Part shown: positions 47,956 through 57,035 of the stretch, one piece after another | Layout: every line of letters starts with the position of its first letter | Numbering within the stretch: the first letter of the stretch is position 1 | Source of the DNA: Flavobacterium sp. | GTDB taxonomy: Bacteria > Bacteroidota > Bacteroidia > Flavobacteriales > Flavobacteriaceae | Assembly (NCBI GenBank): GCA_023251135.1 | Contig: JAHEZJ010000010.1 | Coordinates: 62,001-126,000, forward strand | Direction of reading: 5' to 3' | Length of the DNA stretch: 64,000 bases | Notes under the pieces: generated by a model | Told to the model about the DNA's origin: nothing | What the model saw: only the letters and a program-made list of their open reading frames with translations | Database searches by the model: none | Translations under genes and position numbers: made by a program

Positions 47956-48031
47956 CAAAAATATAAAAAATATTACCACATTTTACCACTATGTACCACT
48001 TTGTTAATAAGTTTAACCACTTTCCTCCCAC
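47956..48031 (-). promoter_or_regulatory. Putative dcw promoter with MraZ box array
   Basis: On the minus strand a -7 box TATTTTTG lies at 47963-47956, about 27 bases before the mraZ TTG. Upstream are five GTGG words (seen as CCAC on plus at 47976, 47986, 47996, 48017 and 48028). Their spacings are 10, 10, 21 and 11 bases, so all are near one face of the helix. MraZ from other bacteria binds TGGGN or GTGG-type direct repeats with this 10-base period. Binding here would cover the -33 region. Confidence 0.75.
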
Positions 48032-48272
48032 TTCGCTTAACCCATACACAATCAATACGTTAACTTATTATTAACGAATCATCAATTACACTAATCATTC
48101 AAAAAAAATACGCGCTATTTTTCTTAAAAATTTAGCTATTATGCTGGTTTCTTAACATTTAGGAAATCGATCAAAAACACCCATTTCAACTGATTTTTAA
48201 TCACTTAGAAATTATACTGAAATTATCTAGTTAAAAAACGGTGGCAAAAATTCATTTTTATTTATTAAACCC
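48032..48272. other. Rest of the divergent gap between mraZ and the hydrolase gene
   Basis: The 240 bases between the last GTGG box and the hydrolase -7 box are AT-rich, with A/T-tracts and short words such as TTAACTTATTATTAACGA. No gene or clear further site is seen. Confidence 0.4.
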
Positions 48273-48280
48273 TATATTTG
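48273..48280 (+). promoter_or_regulatory. -7 element of the alpha/beta-hydrolase gene (TATATTTG)
   Basis: A match to TAnnTTTG 27 bases before the ATG at 48308. A classic TTG -33 element is not present at the right spacing. Confidence 0.5.
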
Positions 48281-48307
48281 TCCAAATTGAAATTGGCATT
48301 AAATTAA

Positions 48308-49072
48308 ATGGACAAACACTACAAAAAAGAAGGCAAATACAGCTATTATGAAGCTGGAGAAGGAACTCCTATCGTTATTTTACATGGCTTAATGGGAGGC
48401 CTTAGTAACTTTGATGCTGTAGCCGAATATTTTCCACCAAAAGGATACAAAGTTGTAATCCCGGATTTGCCAATATACACTCAAAGCATTTTAAAAACGA
48501 ACGTAAAAAGCTTTGCCAAGTATGTAAAAGACTTTATTACTTTTAAAGGCTTTGATCAGGTTATATTACTGGGCAATTCTTTAGGTGGCCACATTGCTCT
48601 CTATCACACAAAGCTGTATCCTGAAAAAGTTGCCGGACTGGTAATAACAGGAAGCTCAGGACTTTACGAAAGCGCAATGGGAGACAGCTATCCAAAAAGA
48701 GGCGATTACGAATACATCAAAAAGAAAGCTGAAGATGTTTTTTACGACCCTGCAATTGCAACACCGGAGCTTATTGACGAAGTGTATGCAACCGTTAATG
48801 ACCGTATCAAACTGATCAAAACCCTGACGATTGCCAAGAGCGCCATTCGTCATAATATGGCCAAAGATTTACCAAAAATGACAACAGAAACCTGTATCAT
48901 CTGGGGTAAAAATGACGCTGTTACTCCCCCAAATGTTGCCGAAGAATTTGATAAATTATTGCCTAATTCAACTTTGTACTGGATAGACAAATGTGGACAC
49001 GCTGCTATGATGGAGCATCCTCAGGAATTCAACAAAATTCTGGAAGAATGGCTCGTTAAAAAGAATTTATAG
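48308..49072 (+). CDS. Alpha/beta hydrolase
   Basis: A 254-residue alpha/beta-fold hydrolase. The oxyanion region HGLMGGLSNFD (26-36), the nucleophile elbow GNSLGG with Ser91, and a C-terminal GHAAMMEHP with the catalytic His complete the triad. No signal peptide. Substrate unknown; esterase or C-C hydrolase both fit. Probably cotranscribed with engB, which follows after 42 bases. Confidence 0.9.
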   Translation: MDKHYKKEGKYSYYEAGEGTPIVILHGLMGGLSNFDAVAEYFPPKGYKVVIPDLPIYTQSILKTNVKSFAKYVKDFITFKGFDQVILLGNSLGGHIALYHTKLYPEKVAGLVITGSSGLYESAMGDSYPKRGDYEYIKKKAEDVFYDPAIATPELIDEVYATVNDRIKLIKTLTIAKSAIRHNMAKDLPKMTTETCIIWGKNDAVTPPNVAEEFDKLLPNSTLYWIDKCGHAAMMEHPQEFNKILEEWLVKKNL

Positions 49073-49114
49073 CATCTAACTTTCGACTTTTAGGAGGTTT
49101 TAAAAACAAAAAAC

Positions 49115-49735
49115 ATGAAAATTAATACCGCCGAATTCATTGTCAGCAATTCTGAAGTATCAAAATGCCCGCAGGAATTTTTACCAGAATATGCTTTTAT
49201 CGGAAGATCAAACGTAGGTAAATCCTCCTTGATCAACATGCTTACCAATCATAAAAATTTAGCAAAAACATCAGGACGACCTGGAAAAACACAGTTAATC
49301 AATCATTTTAAGATTAACAGCAATTGGTTCCTTGTCGATTTACCGGGTTATGGCTACGCCAAAGTATCCAAGAAAACAAAATCTGTTTTCCAGCAATTTA
49401 TCACGGATTATTTTGAAACCAGAGAGCAATTAGTTTGCGCTTTTGTTTTGATTGACATCCGCCATGAAGCGCAAAAAATTGACATCGAATTCATGTCGTA
49501 TATGGGAGAAAGCGAAATTCCGTTTTGCATCATCTTTACCAAAGCAGACAAAATCAGCAAAGTAAAAATCGATTCTCATATTGCAGCCTACAAAAAACAA
49601 ATGTTTGCCAATAACTGGGCCGAAATGCCTCAATATTTTGTAACCTCGTCTACCGAGGCCATCGGAAAAGAAGACCTTTTAGCATATATCGACGAAGTAA
49701 ATCAGGAGGTTTTTAAAAACAACTCGGGGTTTTAA
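49115..49735 (+). CDS. engB: Ribosome biogenesis GTPase EngB/YsxC
   Basis: A 206-residue TRAFAC GTPase with G1 GRSNVGKS (30-37), G3 DLPGYG (75-80) and G4 TKAD (142-145). It is an essential factor in late 50S assembly. An AGGAGG-like run (49707-49712) lies inside the gene and has no clear role. Confidence 0.96.
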   Translation: MKINTAEFIVSNSEVSKCPQEFLPEYAFIGRSNVGKSSLINMLTNHKNLAKTSGRPGKTQLINHFKINSNWFLVDLPGYGYAKVSKKTKSVFQQFITDYFETREQLVCAFVLIDIRHEAQKIDIEFMSYMGESEIPFCIIFTKADKISKVKIDSHIAAYKKQMFANNWAEMPQYFVTSSTEAIGKEDLLAYIDEVNQEVFKNNSGF

Positions 49736-49985
49736 ATTCCAAATCCCAATAGGGAAATTCCAAATCCCAAAAGAATCAATAAAAGAAATCCCAAATTCCA
49801 ACCTTACAATTGGAACTTGGGATTTTTTTATATTGGAATTTTAACTACTGTTTTTTTTTATAAAAGAAATTCCAATAGGGAAATTCCAAATCCCAAAATA
49901 TTCAATAAAAAATCCCAAATTCCATCCTTACAATTGGAATTTGGGATTTTTGATATTGGAATTTGAGATTTAAAGTTTGGAATTT
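49736..49985. repeat. Two tandem ~125-base copies of an AAATTCCAA hairpin element
   Basis: Copy 1 (about 49750-49853) and copy 2 (about 49866-49968) share the blocks CCAATAGGGAAATTCCAAAT, CCCAAATTCCA, CCTTACAATTGGAA, TTGGGATTTTT and ATATTGGAATTT. Each copy folds on itself through AATCCCAAATTCCA and TGGAATTTGGGATT. The pair fills the gap between engB and gldC and belongs to the same family as single elements elsewhere in the window. Confidence 0.85.
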
Positions 49986-49988
49986 CAA

Positions 49989-50324
49989 CTATTTAGTTAG
50001 ATCCAGTTTTTCTGCAAAATAGTCACAGAAGTCCTTCATGGTATCTGACATTTTCTCATCGTCTGTTGCACGCTTGAAAGTATCTGCCATTGCAACCAAA
50101 GTCTGGTGGAAGAAAATCTTCATTTCATCTACCGGCATATCTTTTGTCCACAAATCAATACGCATGCTTTCTTTGGCTTTACTGTCCCAAATAGACAACA
50201 TAATTGCCTTTGCATCTTCCGCTTCTACTCCGCCGTCCTTTGCTGTCCAGGATAATTTTTCCGGAACGCGGTTTTGATCTAATTCTATATTGAATCTAAT
50301 TTCTGATTTTATTGTATCTGACAT
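49989..50324 (-). CDS. gldC: GldC, gliding motility accessory protein
   Basis: The 111-residue protein matches flavobacterial GldC (SDTIKSEIRFNIELDQNRVPEKL start). GldC is cytoplasmic and needed for normal colony spreading rather than absolutely for gliding. Its ATG overlaps the gldB stop (TAATG), so translation is likely coupled. Confidence 0.94.
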   Translation of the reverse strand: MSDTIKSEIRFNIELDQNRVPEKLSWTAKDGGVEAEDAKAIMLSIWDSKAKESMRIDLWTKDMPVDEMKIFFHQTLVAMADTFKRATDDEKMSDTMKDFCDYFAEKLDLTK

Positions 50325-51280
50325 TATTTCTTAGGTTTATATTTTGATTTTTCAAAGATTACCTTTGACTCTGTTTTTAATAATTCCGGCAAAGTTACGT
50401 TATTATTCTTCATATACGACCGTACCATTTGCCATCCCAGCCAGGCTCCTATTCGACCCGGCGTATCATTGTCTATTTCCAAAAAGAATTTAGAAAATGG
50501 TGCCGGTGCTATAAAACGGCCTGTTAGTTTTGGATCATCGCTGTACAGCATTTCATTTTCGATAAAATAACGCCACATATACGCTTCGTTTTCCTGACTC
50601 CACATTATCTGTTCGGGTGTATAACCAATTTTTTCAGCATCGGTATAGTCCGGCAGCAGTAAATCTTTTGCATACAATTGTTTTCCTTCAAAAATCATTT
50701 GAGAAACTAAATTTTTATCCGGAAAGGCAGGAATGTTTCGATAAGCAAAACTCGAAACCACATCGGGCATAATTTGTCTCTCTTCGAAATTTTGTTTCAG
50801 ATAATTTGGAAACTCATAAAACTTATGCTCTTTCCCCAAATACAATTCCAATGCTACAATTACCAGACTGTCTGCGTATATCGCTTTGGCATTATAATCC
50901 ATTTCTCCAATTACGGTGATTACTTTTGGCGTTTTTGTTTTAGGAAAATAATATTTCACATGTTGAAAAAGCGCATTAAATTCTTTGCGTACCGGCTCAA
51001 AATCGCTGTACTTTTTTTGAACTTCCGTATAAACTTCTCTCCAGATTGGATCCTGCATTTTTTTCAGCCAGATATTGTCGTCATTTCCTGCCGGAAAGAA
51101 AAAAGGATATTGTTTTTTTACTTTAGCCAAATCCTCTGGTTTGGTCTCAAAAAACACCTTGTCAAAACGCTCTACTTTAATATCAACCGGAATTTCTTCT
51201 ACTGCTTTTTCGACTTTGTTTTTTTGATCACAGGACAAAAAAAACAAGCACAGAACCACTGCTAAGCGATATATTTTCAT
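50324..51280 (-). CDS. gldB: GldB, gliding motility lipoprotein
   Basis: A 318-residue lipoprotein with signal peptide and lipobox FLSCD (Cys near residue 18). The body (VDIKVERFDKVFFETKPEDLAKVKKQYP) matches GldB, which is essential for gliding in F. johnsoniae. A TATATTTG box at 51350-51343 on the minus strand gives a leader of about 55 bases. Confidence 0.94.
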   Translation of the reverse strand: MKIYRLAVVLCLFFLSCDQKNKVEKAVEEIPVDIKVERFDKVFFETKPEDLAKVKKQYPFFFPAGNDDNIWLKKMQDPIWREVYTEVQKKYSDFEPVRKEFNALFQHVKYYFPKTKTPKVITVIGEMDYNAKAIYADSLVIVALELYLGKEHKFYEFPNYLKQNFEERQIMPDVVSSFAYRNIPAFPDKNLVSQMIFEGKQLYAKDLLLPDYTDAEKIGYTPEQIMWSQENEAYMWRYFIENEMLYSDDPKLTGRFIAPAPFSKFFLEIDNDTPGRIGAWLGWQMVRSYMKNNNVTLPELLKTESKVIFEKSKYKPKK

Positions 51281-51342
51281 TTTATTTTAATTAGATTTGT
51301 GTTGCTCATATTTTAAGCAAACTGCGCTTAAAAATATTTGTG

Positions 51343-51350
51343 CAAATATA
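51343..51350 (-). promoter_or_regulatory. -7 element for gldB-gldC (TATATTTG)
   Basis: A match to TAnnTTTG in the 99-base divergent gap between gldB and nadE. No TTG -33 element is clear on either side. Confidence 0.45.
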
Positions 51351-51379
51351 CATCCCTGTATCTTAAATCTTGAATTATT

Positions 51380-52186
51380 ATGGCTAAAAAAAGTACCATT
51401 CAGACAGAAAAAGTAAACGCCCACATTGTAGAGTGGTTAAAAAATTATGCTACCCAGGCAAAAGTTAATGGTTTTGTAATTGGAATTTCAGGCGGAGTTG
51501 ACTCTGCTGTCACTTCTACCTTATGTGCGCAAACGGGTTTAAAAGTCCTCTGTGTCGAAATGCCAATTCATCAGGCCGCCAATCAGGTTTCAAGAGGAAG
51601 AGAGCATATTGAGCAGCTTCAGAAACGTTTCCCGAATGTTTCGAGTATAGAAACCGATTTAACCGCCACTTTTGAGGCTTTTAAAAGTGCTGTACCTCAA
51701 ACAAATGACGAAGCAAAAGTAAATTTATCGTTGGCCAATACACGTGCCCGTTTAAGAATGACTTCTTTGTATTATTTAGCAGGAATTCATGGTTTGCTTG
51801 TGGCAGGAACAGGAAACAAGGTAGAAGATTTTGGAGTAGGATTTTACACTAAATATGGAGACGGTGGAGTCGATTTAAGTCCAATTGCCGACTTAATGAA
51901 GTCAGATGTATACGCTTTAGGAGCATTTTTAACAATTCCGGAGTCAATTTTAACCGCAGCTCCTACTGATGGATTATTTGGCGACAACCGTACCGATGAG
52001 GACCAATTAGGCGCCAGTTATGACGAACTGGAATGGGCAATGTTGACCTCGGAGTCAGGAAATACGGGAGCTGATCTGAGTGGAAGAGAGAAAATTGTCT
52101 TTGAAATTTATAAACGTTTAAACACCAGCAACAAGCATAAAATGGACCCAATTCCGGTCTGTATCATACCAAAAACGTTAAAATAA
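51380..52186 (+). CDS. nadE: NH3-dependent NAD+ synthetase
   Basis: A 268-residue PP-loop ATPase with ISGGVDSA (36-43) and AGTGNKVEDFGVGFYTKYGDGG, the NadE signature. It has no N-terminal glutaminase domain, so it uses free ammonia. It makes NAD+ from deamido-NAD+. It is divergent from gldBC, the known F. johnsoniae neighbourhood. Confidence 0.96.
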   Translation: MAKKSTIQTEKVNAHIVEWLKNYATQAKVNGFVIGISGGVDSAVTSTLCAQTGLKVLCVEMPIHQAANQVSRGREHIEQLQKRFPNVSSIETDLTATFEAFKSAVPQTNDEAKVNLSLANTRARLRMTSLYYLAGIHGLLVAGTGNKVEDFGVGFYTKYGDGGVDLSPIADLMKSDVYALGAFLTIPESILTAAPTDGLFGDNRTDEDQLGASYDELEWAMLTSESGNTGADLSGREKIVFEIYKRLNTSNKHKMDPIPVCIIPKTLK

Positions 52187-52279
52187 TACTTTTTAACATT
52201 TGTCTGCAATTAATTACAGAATTTATTTATTAATTTTACAGTTCCAAAAACATGAACAATTCTAAAAAAGGTAAAAATT

Positions 52280-52909
52280 ATGATTAAAGTATGTCTTGCA
52301 GACAATCATCCTGTGACTCACTTTGGCGTTAAGTCTTATTTTAAAGACCACGATCAAATTTCAATTGTTGCCAACGTCGGCAATTTTTCAATGGTTAGAG
52401 ATATCCTTCAAACGAAAGAAATCGACATCCTGATCCTAGATCTGGAACTGGAAGGACTTTCAAGTATTTTTGAAGTAAAATCCATCCTGAAAAATTTCCC
52501 AAAAACAAAAATTGTAATTTTTAGTGACCTCGCTGAACAAATGTATGCTCCAAATGCTATCAAAGCAGGAGTTTCCGGTTACGTACACAAAACAGAAAAA
52601 CTTGAAACTTTAGGTCTTTCTATTATTAAGGTACACGAAGGAAAAATTATCATCAACGAAACAGTACGCAAAAACATGGCGCTTATTGCTAAACAAAGCA
52701 AAAGCGAGCGTTTGTACAGAAAACTTTCAAATCGCGAGATCGAAGTTTTACGCTACTTAAGTGATGGTAAGAAAAACAATGAAATCTCTAAAATCTTAAA
52801 TCTGAACGAAAAAACAATCAGTACTTACAAATTAAGATTATTGACTAAATTAAATGTTACTAATTTAGTTGACTTAGTAAACAAAGCTAAGACTTTAGAA
52901 ATTATTTAA
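52280..52909 (+). CDS. LuxR-family response regulator (orphan)
   Basis: A 209-residue NarL/FixJ-type regulator: receiver domain with acidic pocket (Asp8), phospho-acceptor Asp54 (ILILDLE) and Lys104, then a LuxR helix-turn-helix (about 148-195; LSNREIEVLRYLSDGKKNNEISKILNL). No histidine kinase is in the window. Its stop overlaps the stop of the convergent dnaG by 4 bases. Confidence 0.93.
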   Translation: MIKVCLADNHPVTHFGVKSYFKDHDQISIVANVGNFSMVRDILQTKEIDILILDLELEGLSSIFEVKSILKNFPKTKIVIFSDLAEQMYAPNAIKAGVSGYVHKTEKLETLGLSIIKVHEGKIIINETVRKNMALIAKQSKSERLYRKLSNREIEVLRYLSDGKKNNEISKILNLNEKTISTYKLRLLTKLNVTNLVDLVNKAKTLEII

Positions 52910-54972
52910 TGGTATCTCGACATTACTCTACCCAGTTTTTTCGAGAATGAGTTAACTAATTTTGAGTAATCGACAACCATAGACAAAAGCTCTGTATTAT
53001 CTGAATTATCAGGTTTTATAGAGCTTTTTAATTCATGGATGATTTTATCAACCAAGAACCAACGCATCGACATAATCGTTTCGGTAACATACTGCGCAAT
53101 GGTTTCGTGTTTCATTTTAGAAAAAATGTTCTGACCTTCCCAATCGTGCAGGGCTAACTTTTCATCTTCCATTAAAATATCCGTAACCTCCTGAGCAAAG
53201 TCAGGCTGCAAACGCATTAAATATTGTTCGAGACTGAATTTTTCATTCTGATTGTAAAACCCAATTAAATCGGTAAAGATGTCACGAAACAAATTATTTG
53301 AAAGCTCTACTTCATCTTCCTGTAAACTCAAATAAATACGCTCATACACTTTGTATTCTCTCATTTCAGAGACCATTACAACTTCGCCTTCATCGTTGTT
53401 TTTCAAAAGTACATCTTCAAATTCTTCCGTTTTGTCTCCATAAAGCAATAGAATCTCAATTACTTTACGTTCTAAACGGTATAAAATATCCACTTTTTCA
53501 GCTGATTCCTGCGGGGCAAACCCCGGTTCTCCCGGATAATAATCTTCGGGCGGCCCTGTTCTTGGATCATCGGGATCACCTCCTGAATAGCCAGTATTTT
53601 TTGGACTTTGATTCCTGAAAACTTCAAAAGGCTTTTGTTCCTGCTTTTGTTTTTTATTGACTTCGGCAATATCCTTTTGAATGAGCTGCGCCAAAGTACT
53701 CACCAAAACCTGCTCGGAAATATCCATAATTCTGGCACATTCCTGCGTATAAACTTCACGCTGAATGCGATCCGGAATTTTAGCAATACTATTGACCATA
53801 TCCCGAATCAGATCTGCCTTTTTTATAGGGTCGTTTTTAGCCTCTTTCATCAAAAGAGAGGCTTTAAACTGTATAAAATCTTTACTGTTTTCTTCTAAAT
53901 AAGCAACAAGATCATCATGCGAATTTTTACGCGCAAAACTGTCCGGATCTTCTCCGTCGGGAAAAGCACAAACTCTTACATTCATACCTTCTTCCAGAAT
54001 CAAATCGATTCCTCGAACGGAAGCCCGTAATCCGGCAGCATCCCCATCAAAAAGAACGGTTATATTTCGCGTTAATCGATTGACCAAACGAATCTGATCG
54101 GGTGTTAAAGCAGTTCCCGATGAAGCCACAACGTTCTCGATTCCGGCCTGATGAAACTGAATTACATCGGTGTACCCTTCAACCAAATAACAATTGTTTT
54201 GCTTCGCGATAGCCTGTTTCGCCTGAAAAATTCCATAAAGCACTTTACTTTTATGGTAAATATCACTTTCAGGGGAGTTTAAATATTTTGCCGCTTTTTT
54301 ATCATTGGTTAAAATACGCCCTCCAAAACCCAAAACACGCCCGGACATACTTTCAATAGGAAACATAACACGCCCCTTGAATCGGTCAAACGGACGATCT
54401 TCTCTTGCGATTGTTAAACCTGTACTTTCCAGAAACTCCAGTTTGTATCCTTTACCCAAAGCTTCTTTGGTAAGAGCATCCCAGGTTTCCGGCGAATAAC
54501 CTAAGCTAAATTTTTTGATGGTTTCATTGGTAAAACCTCTTTCTTTAAAATAAGAAAGTCCAATTGCTTTTCCTTCTTCTGAATTCAGAAGTGTTTTATG
54601 AAAATATTCTTTAGCAAATTCCGAAACCAGATACATGCTTTCACGGACATCAGTCATCGCTTTTTCAGCATCGGTCTGCTCCGTTTCTTCAATTTCTATA
54701 TTGTATTTTTTTGCCAGGTATCGAATCGCCTCCGGATAGGTGAACTGCGAGTGTTCCATCAAAAATTTGACTGAATTCCCTCCCTTTCCGGTACTAAAAT
54801 CTTTCCAGATTCCTTTTGCAGGTGACACCATGAACGACGGAGAGCGCTCATCTGAGAACGGACTTAAGCCTTTGAAGTTACTTCCGGCTCGTTTTAAATT
54901 AACAAAATCACCAATAACCTCCTCTACACGAGCAGTTTCAAAAACAGAATCAATTGTACTTTGTGAAATCAA
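52906..54972 (-). CDS. dnaG: DNA primase with degenerate zinc-ribbon
   Basis: A 688-residue DnaG. The N-terminal domain should hold a zinc ribbon (CPFH...CFGCG), but here reads GLSPFSDERSPSF (35-47) and WKDFSTGKGG (56-65), so all four zinc ligands are absent. The catalytic Toprim region is intact (LVEGYTDVIQF, VLFDGDAAGLRAS). An acidic linker with PEDYYPGEPG and a C-terminal helicase-binding domain follow. It synthesises the RNA primers for replication. The frame is otherwise complete. Confidence 0.96.
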   Translation of the reverse strand: MISQSTIDSVFETARVEEVIGDFVNLKRAGSNFKGLSPFSDERSPSFMVSPAKGIWKDFSTGKGGNSVKFLMEHSQFTYPEAIRYLAKKYNIEIEETEQTDAEKAMTDVRESMYLVSEFAKEYFHKTLLNSEEGKAIGLSYFKERGFTNETIKKFSLGYSPETWDALTKEALGKGYKLEFLESTGLTIAREDRPFDRFKGRVMFPIESMSGRVLGFGGRILTNDKKAAKYLNSPESDIYHKSKVLYGIFQAKQAIAKQNNCYLVEGYTDVIQFHQAGIENVVASSGTALTPDQIRLVNRLTRNITVLFDGDAAGLRASVRGIDLILEEGMNVRVCAFPDGEDPDSFARKNSHDDLVAYLEENSKDFIQFKASLLMKEAKNDPIKKADLIRDMVNSIAKIPDRIQREVYTQECARIMDISEQVLVSTLAQLIQKDIAEVNKKQKQEQKPFEVFRNQSPKNTGYSGGDPDDPRTGPPEDYYPGEPGFAPQESAEKVDILYRLERKVIEILLLYGDKTEEFEDVLLKNNDEGEVVMVSEMREYKVYERIYLSLQEDEVELSNNLFRDIFTDLIGFYNQNEKFSLEQYLMRLQPDFAQEVTDILMEDEKLALHDWEGQNIFSKMKHETIAQYVTETIMSMRWFLVDKIIHELKSSIKPDNSDNTELLSMVVDYSKLVNSFSKKLGRVMSRYH

Positions 54973-55045
54973 AACGTAAAATATTTATAAAATTTGAAGT
55001 CTGTAAAAGTACACAAATCCCCCATGAAATCAGGCAATTTTAAAC

Positions 55046-55072
55046 AAAAAAAAGCGCTTCTTTCGAAACGCT
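55046..55072 (-). terminator. Rho-independent terminator after the outer-membrane protein gene
   Basis: On the minus strand, AGCGTTTC / GAAGCGCT form an 8-base stem (one G-T pair) around a GAAA tetraloop, followed by a seven-T run. Confidence 0.85.
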
Positions 55073-55099
55073 CTTCTCACTAACTAATCAATTGTATTC

Positions 55100-56131
55100 T
55101 TAATTAAAATCAAATCTTAACCCCAATGAAATATTATTTTCTTTTACTGTATTGTTTTTAAACAATGGGTTCAAATCATACTTTACATACAAGCTCATTT
55201 CTTTGTATCCAATGTAAGAGCTCAATCCGTAAATAAAATTATTGACATTATAATCTCCTTTAATCGTGGTTTTATAATCTAAATCGTCCTGATCGTATTT
55301 TAGAATTTGTTTTGATTTTACATTGATTCCTGCATAACCTCCGATTCCAAAACGGAAGCTATCGTGGGTTCTGAAATAGGTTTTTCCGTTGCTTACTTTT
55401 GGTCTTGAAAAGTCAAACTCTAAATGAATTGGCACTGCGATGTACACATTTCTAAAACGGGATTCATCTAAATGAATCGCATTGGTTTGCAATTCTGTCT
55501 GGTTTCCATTGACTACAAAATATTTATTATCTCTCGGGCGAATATTATTATACATTAAAGACAATCCGTATTTGGCATGCAACAAGTTATCGTTTTTCAT
55601 TAACCTGGTGTTGTAGGTAATACCCCATTCGTAAAAATGCGATCCTGTAAACTTATATTTAGAATCCTGTAATTTACCATCAACCATCATATTATTCAAT
55701 CCTGCTGCAAATACAAATTGTGATGTGGTTCTTCGCTCACCGTGGATAGAATCTTTACTCCAGCGTTTCGTATTCCAGCGAATGGTATAAGTACGTGAAG
55801 AATCCTGTTCTTTGATCTTCCCGTCAACTTTTTGCTGTACCAGATCACTTAGTTCGTTTTGTGCTGCCGTTACTTTTTCTTCGATAATTACCGCTCTGGC
55901 TTCTGCCAGTTCTTTTTTGCGCTTGTCCGCTTGCTCGTGAGTAATTTTCCCTTCGGATAATTGCACATTTACAGCTTCAACTTCTACTTTCAAATTTTCT
56001 TTTTCTTCTTTGGTAACCTTTTCTATTTTATGGGCTATTTTTTTAGCTCTTGATTCAAAGGTCTCCTGTCCGAGTACTTTACTCACAAATAAGAAGACTA
56101 AAATAACGAGGTGAATGGTAAATTTTTTCAT
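55100..56131 (-). CDS. Outer-membrane beta-barrel protein with coiled-coil N-terminus
   Basis: A 343-residue protein with a signal peptide (KKFTIHLVILVFLFVSKVLGQ). A charged coiled-coil stretch covers about 25-110 (EKVTKEEKENLKVEVEAVNVQ) and a region of alternating beta strands covers 130-343, ending NNISLGLRFDFN with a terminal aromatic. This is a porin-like or OmpA-like barrel. It is third in an operon with an ECF sigma factor and an anti-sigma-like membrane protein, so it may be their target or sensor. Confidence 0.8.
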   Translation of the reverse strand: MKKFTIHLVILVFLFVSKVLGQETFESRAKKIAHKIEKVTKEEKENLKVEVEAVNVQLSEGKITHEQADKRKKELAEARAVIIEEKVTAAQNELSDLVQQKVDGKIKEQDSSRTYTIRWNTKRWSKDSIHGERRTTSQFVFAAGLNNMMVDGKLQDSKYKFTGSHFYEWGITYNTRLMKNDNLLHAKYGLSLMYNNIRPRDNKYFVVNGNQTELQTNAIHLDESRFRNVYIAVPIHLEFDFSRPKVSNGKTYFRTHDSFRFGIGGYAGINVKSKQILKYDQDDLDYKTTIKGDYNVNNFIYGLSSYIGYKEMSLYVKYDLNPLFKNNTVKENNISLGLRFDFN

Positions 56132-56297
56132 GACTGTTTTCTTTTTAAAATTGATTGTTGATTGATGATTTATACCTTATTAATTTGATTCGGAATTGGC
56201 ATTAAAAGCCTGCCCGACAGCTGTCGGAATTATGGTTTTGATTTTTGATTTTTTGATTTTCCCCCAACCCGAGCGCTCCGGATTGAAGTTTGAAATT

Positions 56298-57035
56298 TTA
56301 TTCCTGCTGGTTTCGATTGGCCAAAGCCACTTTTACCGCTTCGTAATTTTTATTGACTTTTGTAATTACTTTTTCGCGAAACGACAGCTCCAGTTCGCCA
56401 TCGACCTGATTCAGCAAATCACTGGCGTTGACTCTTAGTTTTGATTTTGGTTTCACGGAATTTTCAGCGACAACCGTTTTTTCTGGCGATTGCAACAGCT
56501 GCTCTACCGTTTCTTTTTTAGGCTGCTCCGCAACTAAGGTCTGGGTAAGCGTTGATTGTTTTTTGGGATTGTTTTTGATGATGATTGAAGACTCCGCTAT
56601 TTGATTTGATTCATTTTTAATGGTTTTATATGGTTTTGAAATTTGATGATTTTCTGGTTTAATCGCATTCTTAACTTCTTTTTCTTTTGAAATTGCTACT
56701 GCGTCTTTAACCACCTCCTGTATATTTAAAGCCGGCTGTACAACAGCGTCTTTTTTTGCATTTTCTTCAATGACAATTGCATCTTTTGGCATTTGGTCTG
56801 CGTTTTTCTTCTGATTAAAGAAGAAGGTTCCAACCAGTAAAAACCCAACCAAACTTGCCGCAACATACATCCATTTCTTTTTCCCGGTTTGTCGTGAACG
56901 AAGGTCAATCGTTGTTTTCTTGTCCTCAGCAACACTCAGCATCGCATCTAATCGATCCCAGGCTTTGTCGCTTGGTTCTATTTTACGCTGATTTAGTTTT
57001 TCACGGAAATCCTTTTCAAAATTATTCGGTTCCAT
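56298..57035 (-). CDS. Membrane-anchored anti-sigma-factor-like protein
   Basis: A 245-residue protein with a cytoplasmic N-terminus (FEKDFREKLNQRKIEPSDKAWDRLDAML), one transmembrane helix (about residues 54-70), and a Lys/Glu/Val-rich periplasmic region. The first 45 residues resemble the region used by anti-sigma factors to hold their sigma partner. It overlaps the sigma gene by 14 bases. The role is inferred from context. Confidence 0.7.
   Translation of the reverse strand: MEPNNFEKDFREKLNQRKIEPSDKAWDRLDAMLSVAEDKKTTIDLRSRQTGKKKWMYVAASLVGFLLVGTFFFNQKKNADQMPKDAIVIEENAKKDAVVQPALNIQEVVKDAVAISKEKEVKNAIKPENHQISKPYKTIKNESNQIAESSIIIKNNPKKQSTLTQTLVAEQPKKETVEQLLQSPEKTVVAENSVKPKSKLRVNASDLLNQVDGELELSFREKVITKVNKNYEAVKVALANRNQQE

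Noticed and set aside
49707..49712. Shine-Dalgarno-like AGGAGG inside engB
   Set aside because: No start codon with an open frame follows; Bacteroidota make little use of such sites.
54973..55099. Replication origin near dnaG
   Set aside because: No DnaA-box cluster or AT-rich unwinding region is seen, and dnaA is absent.
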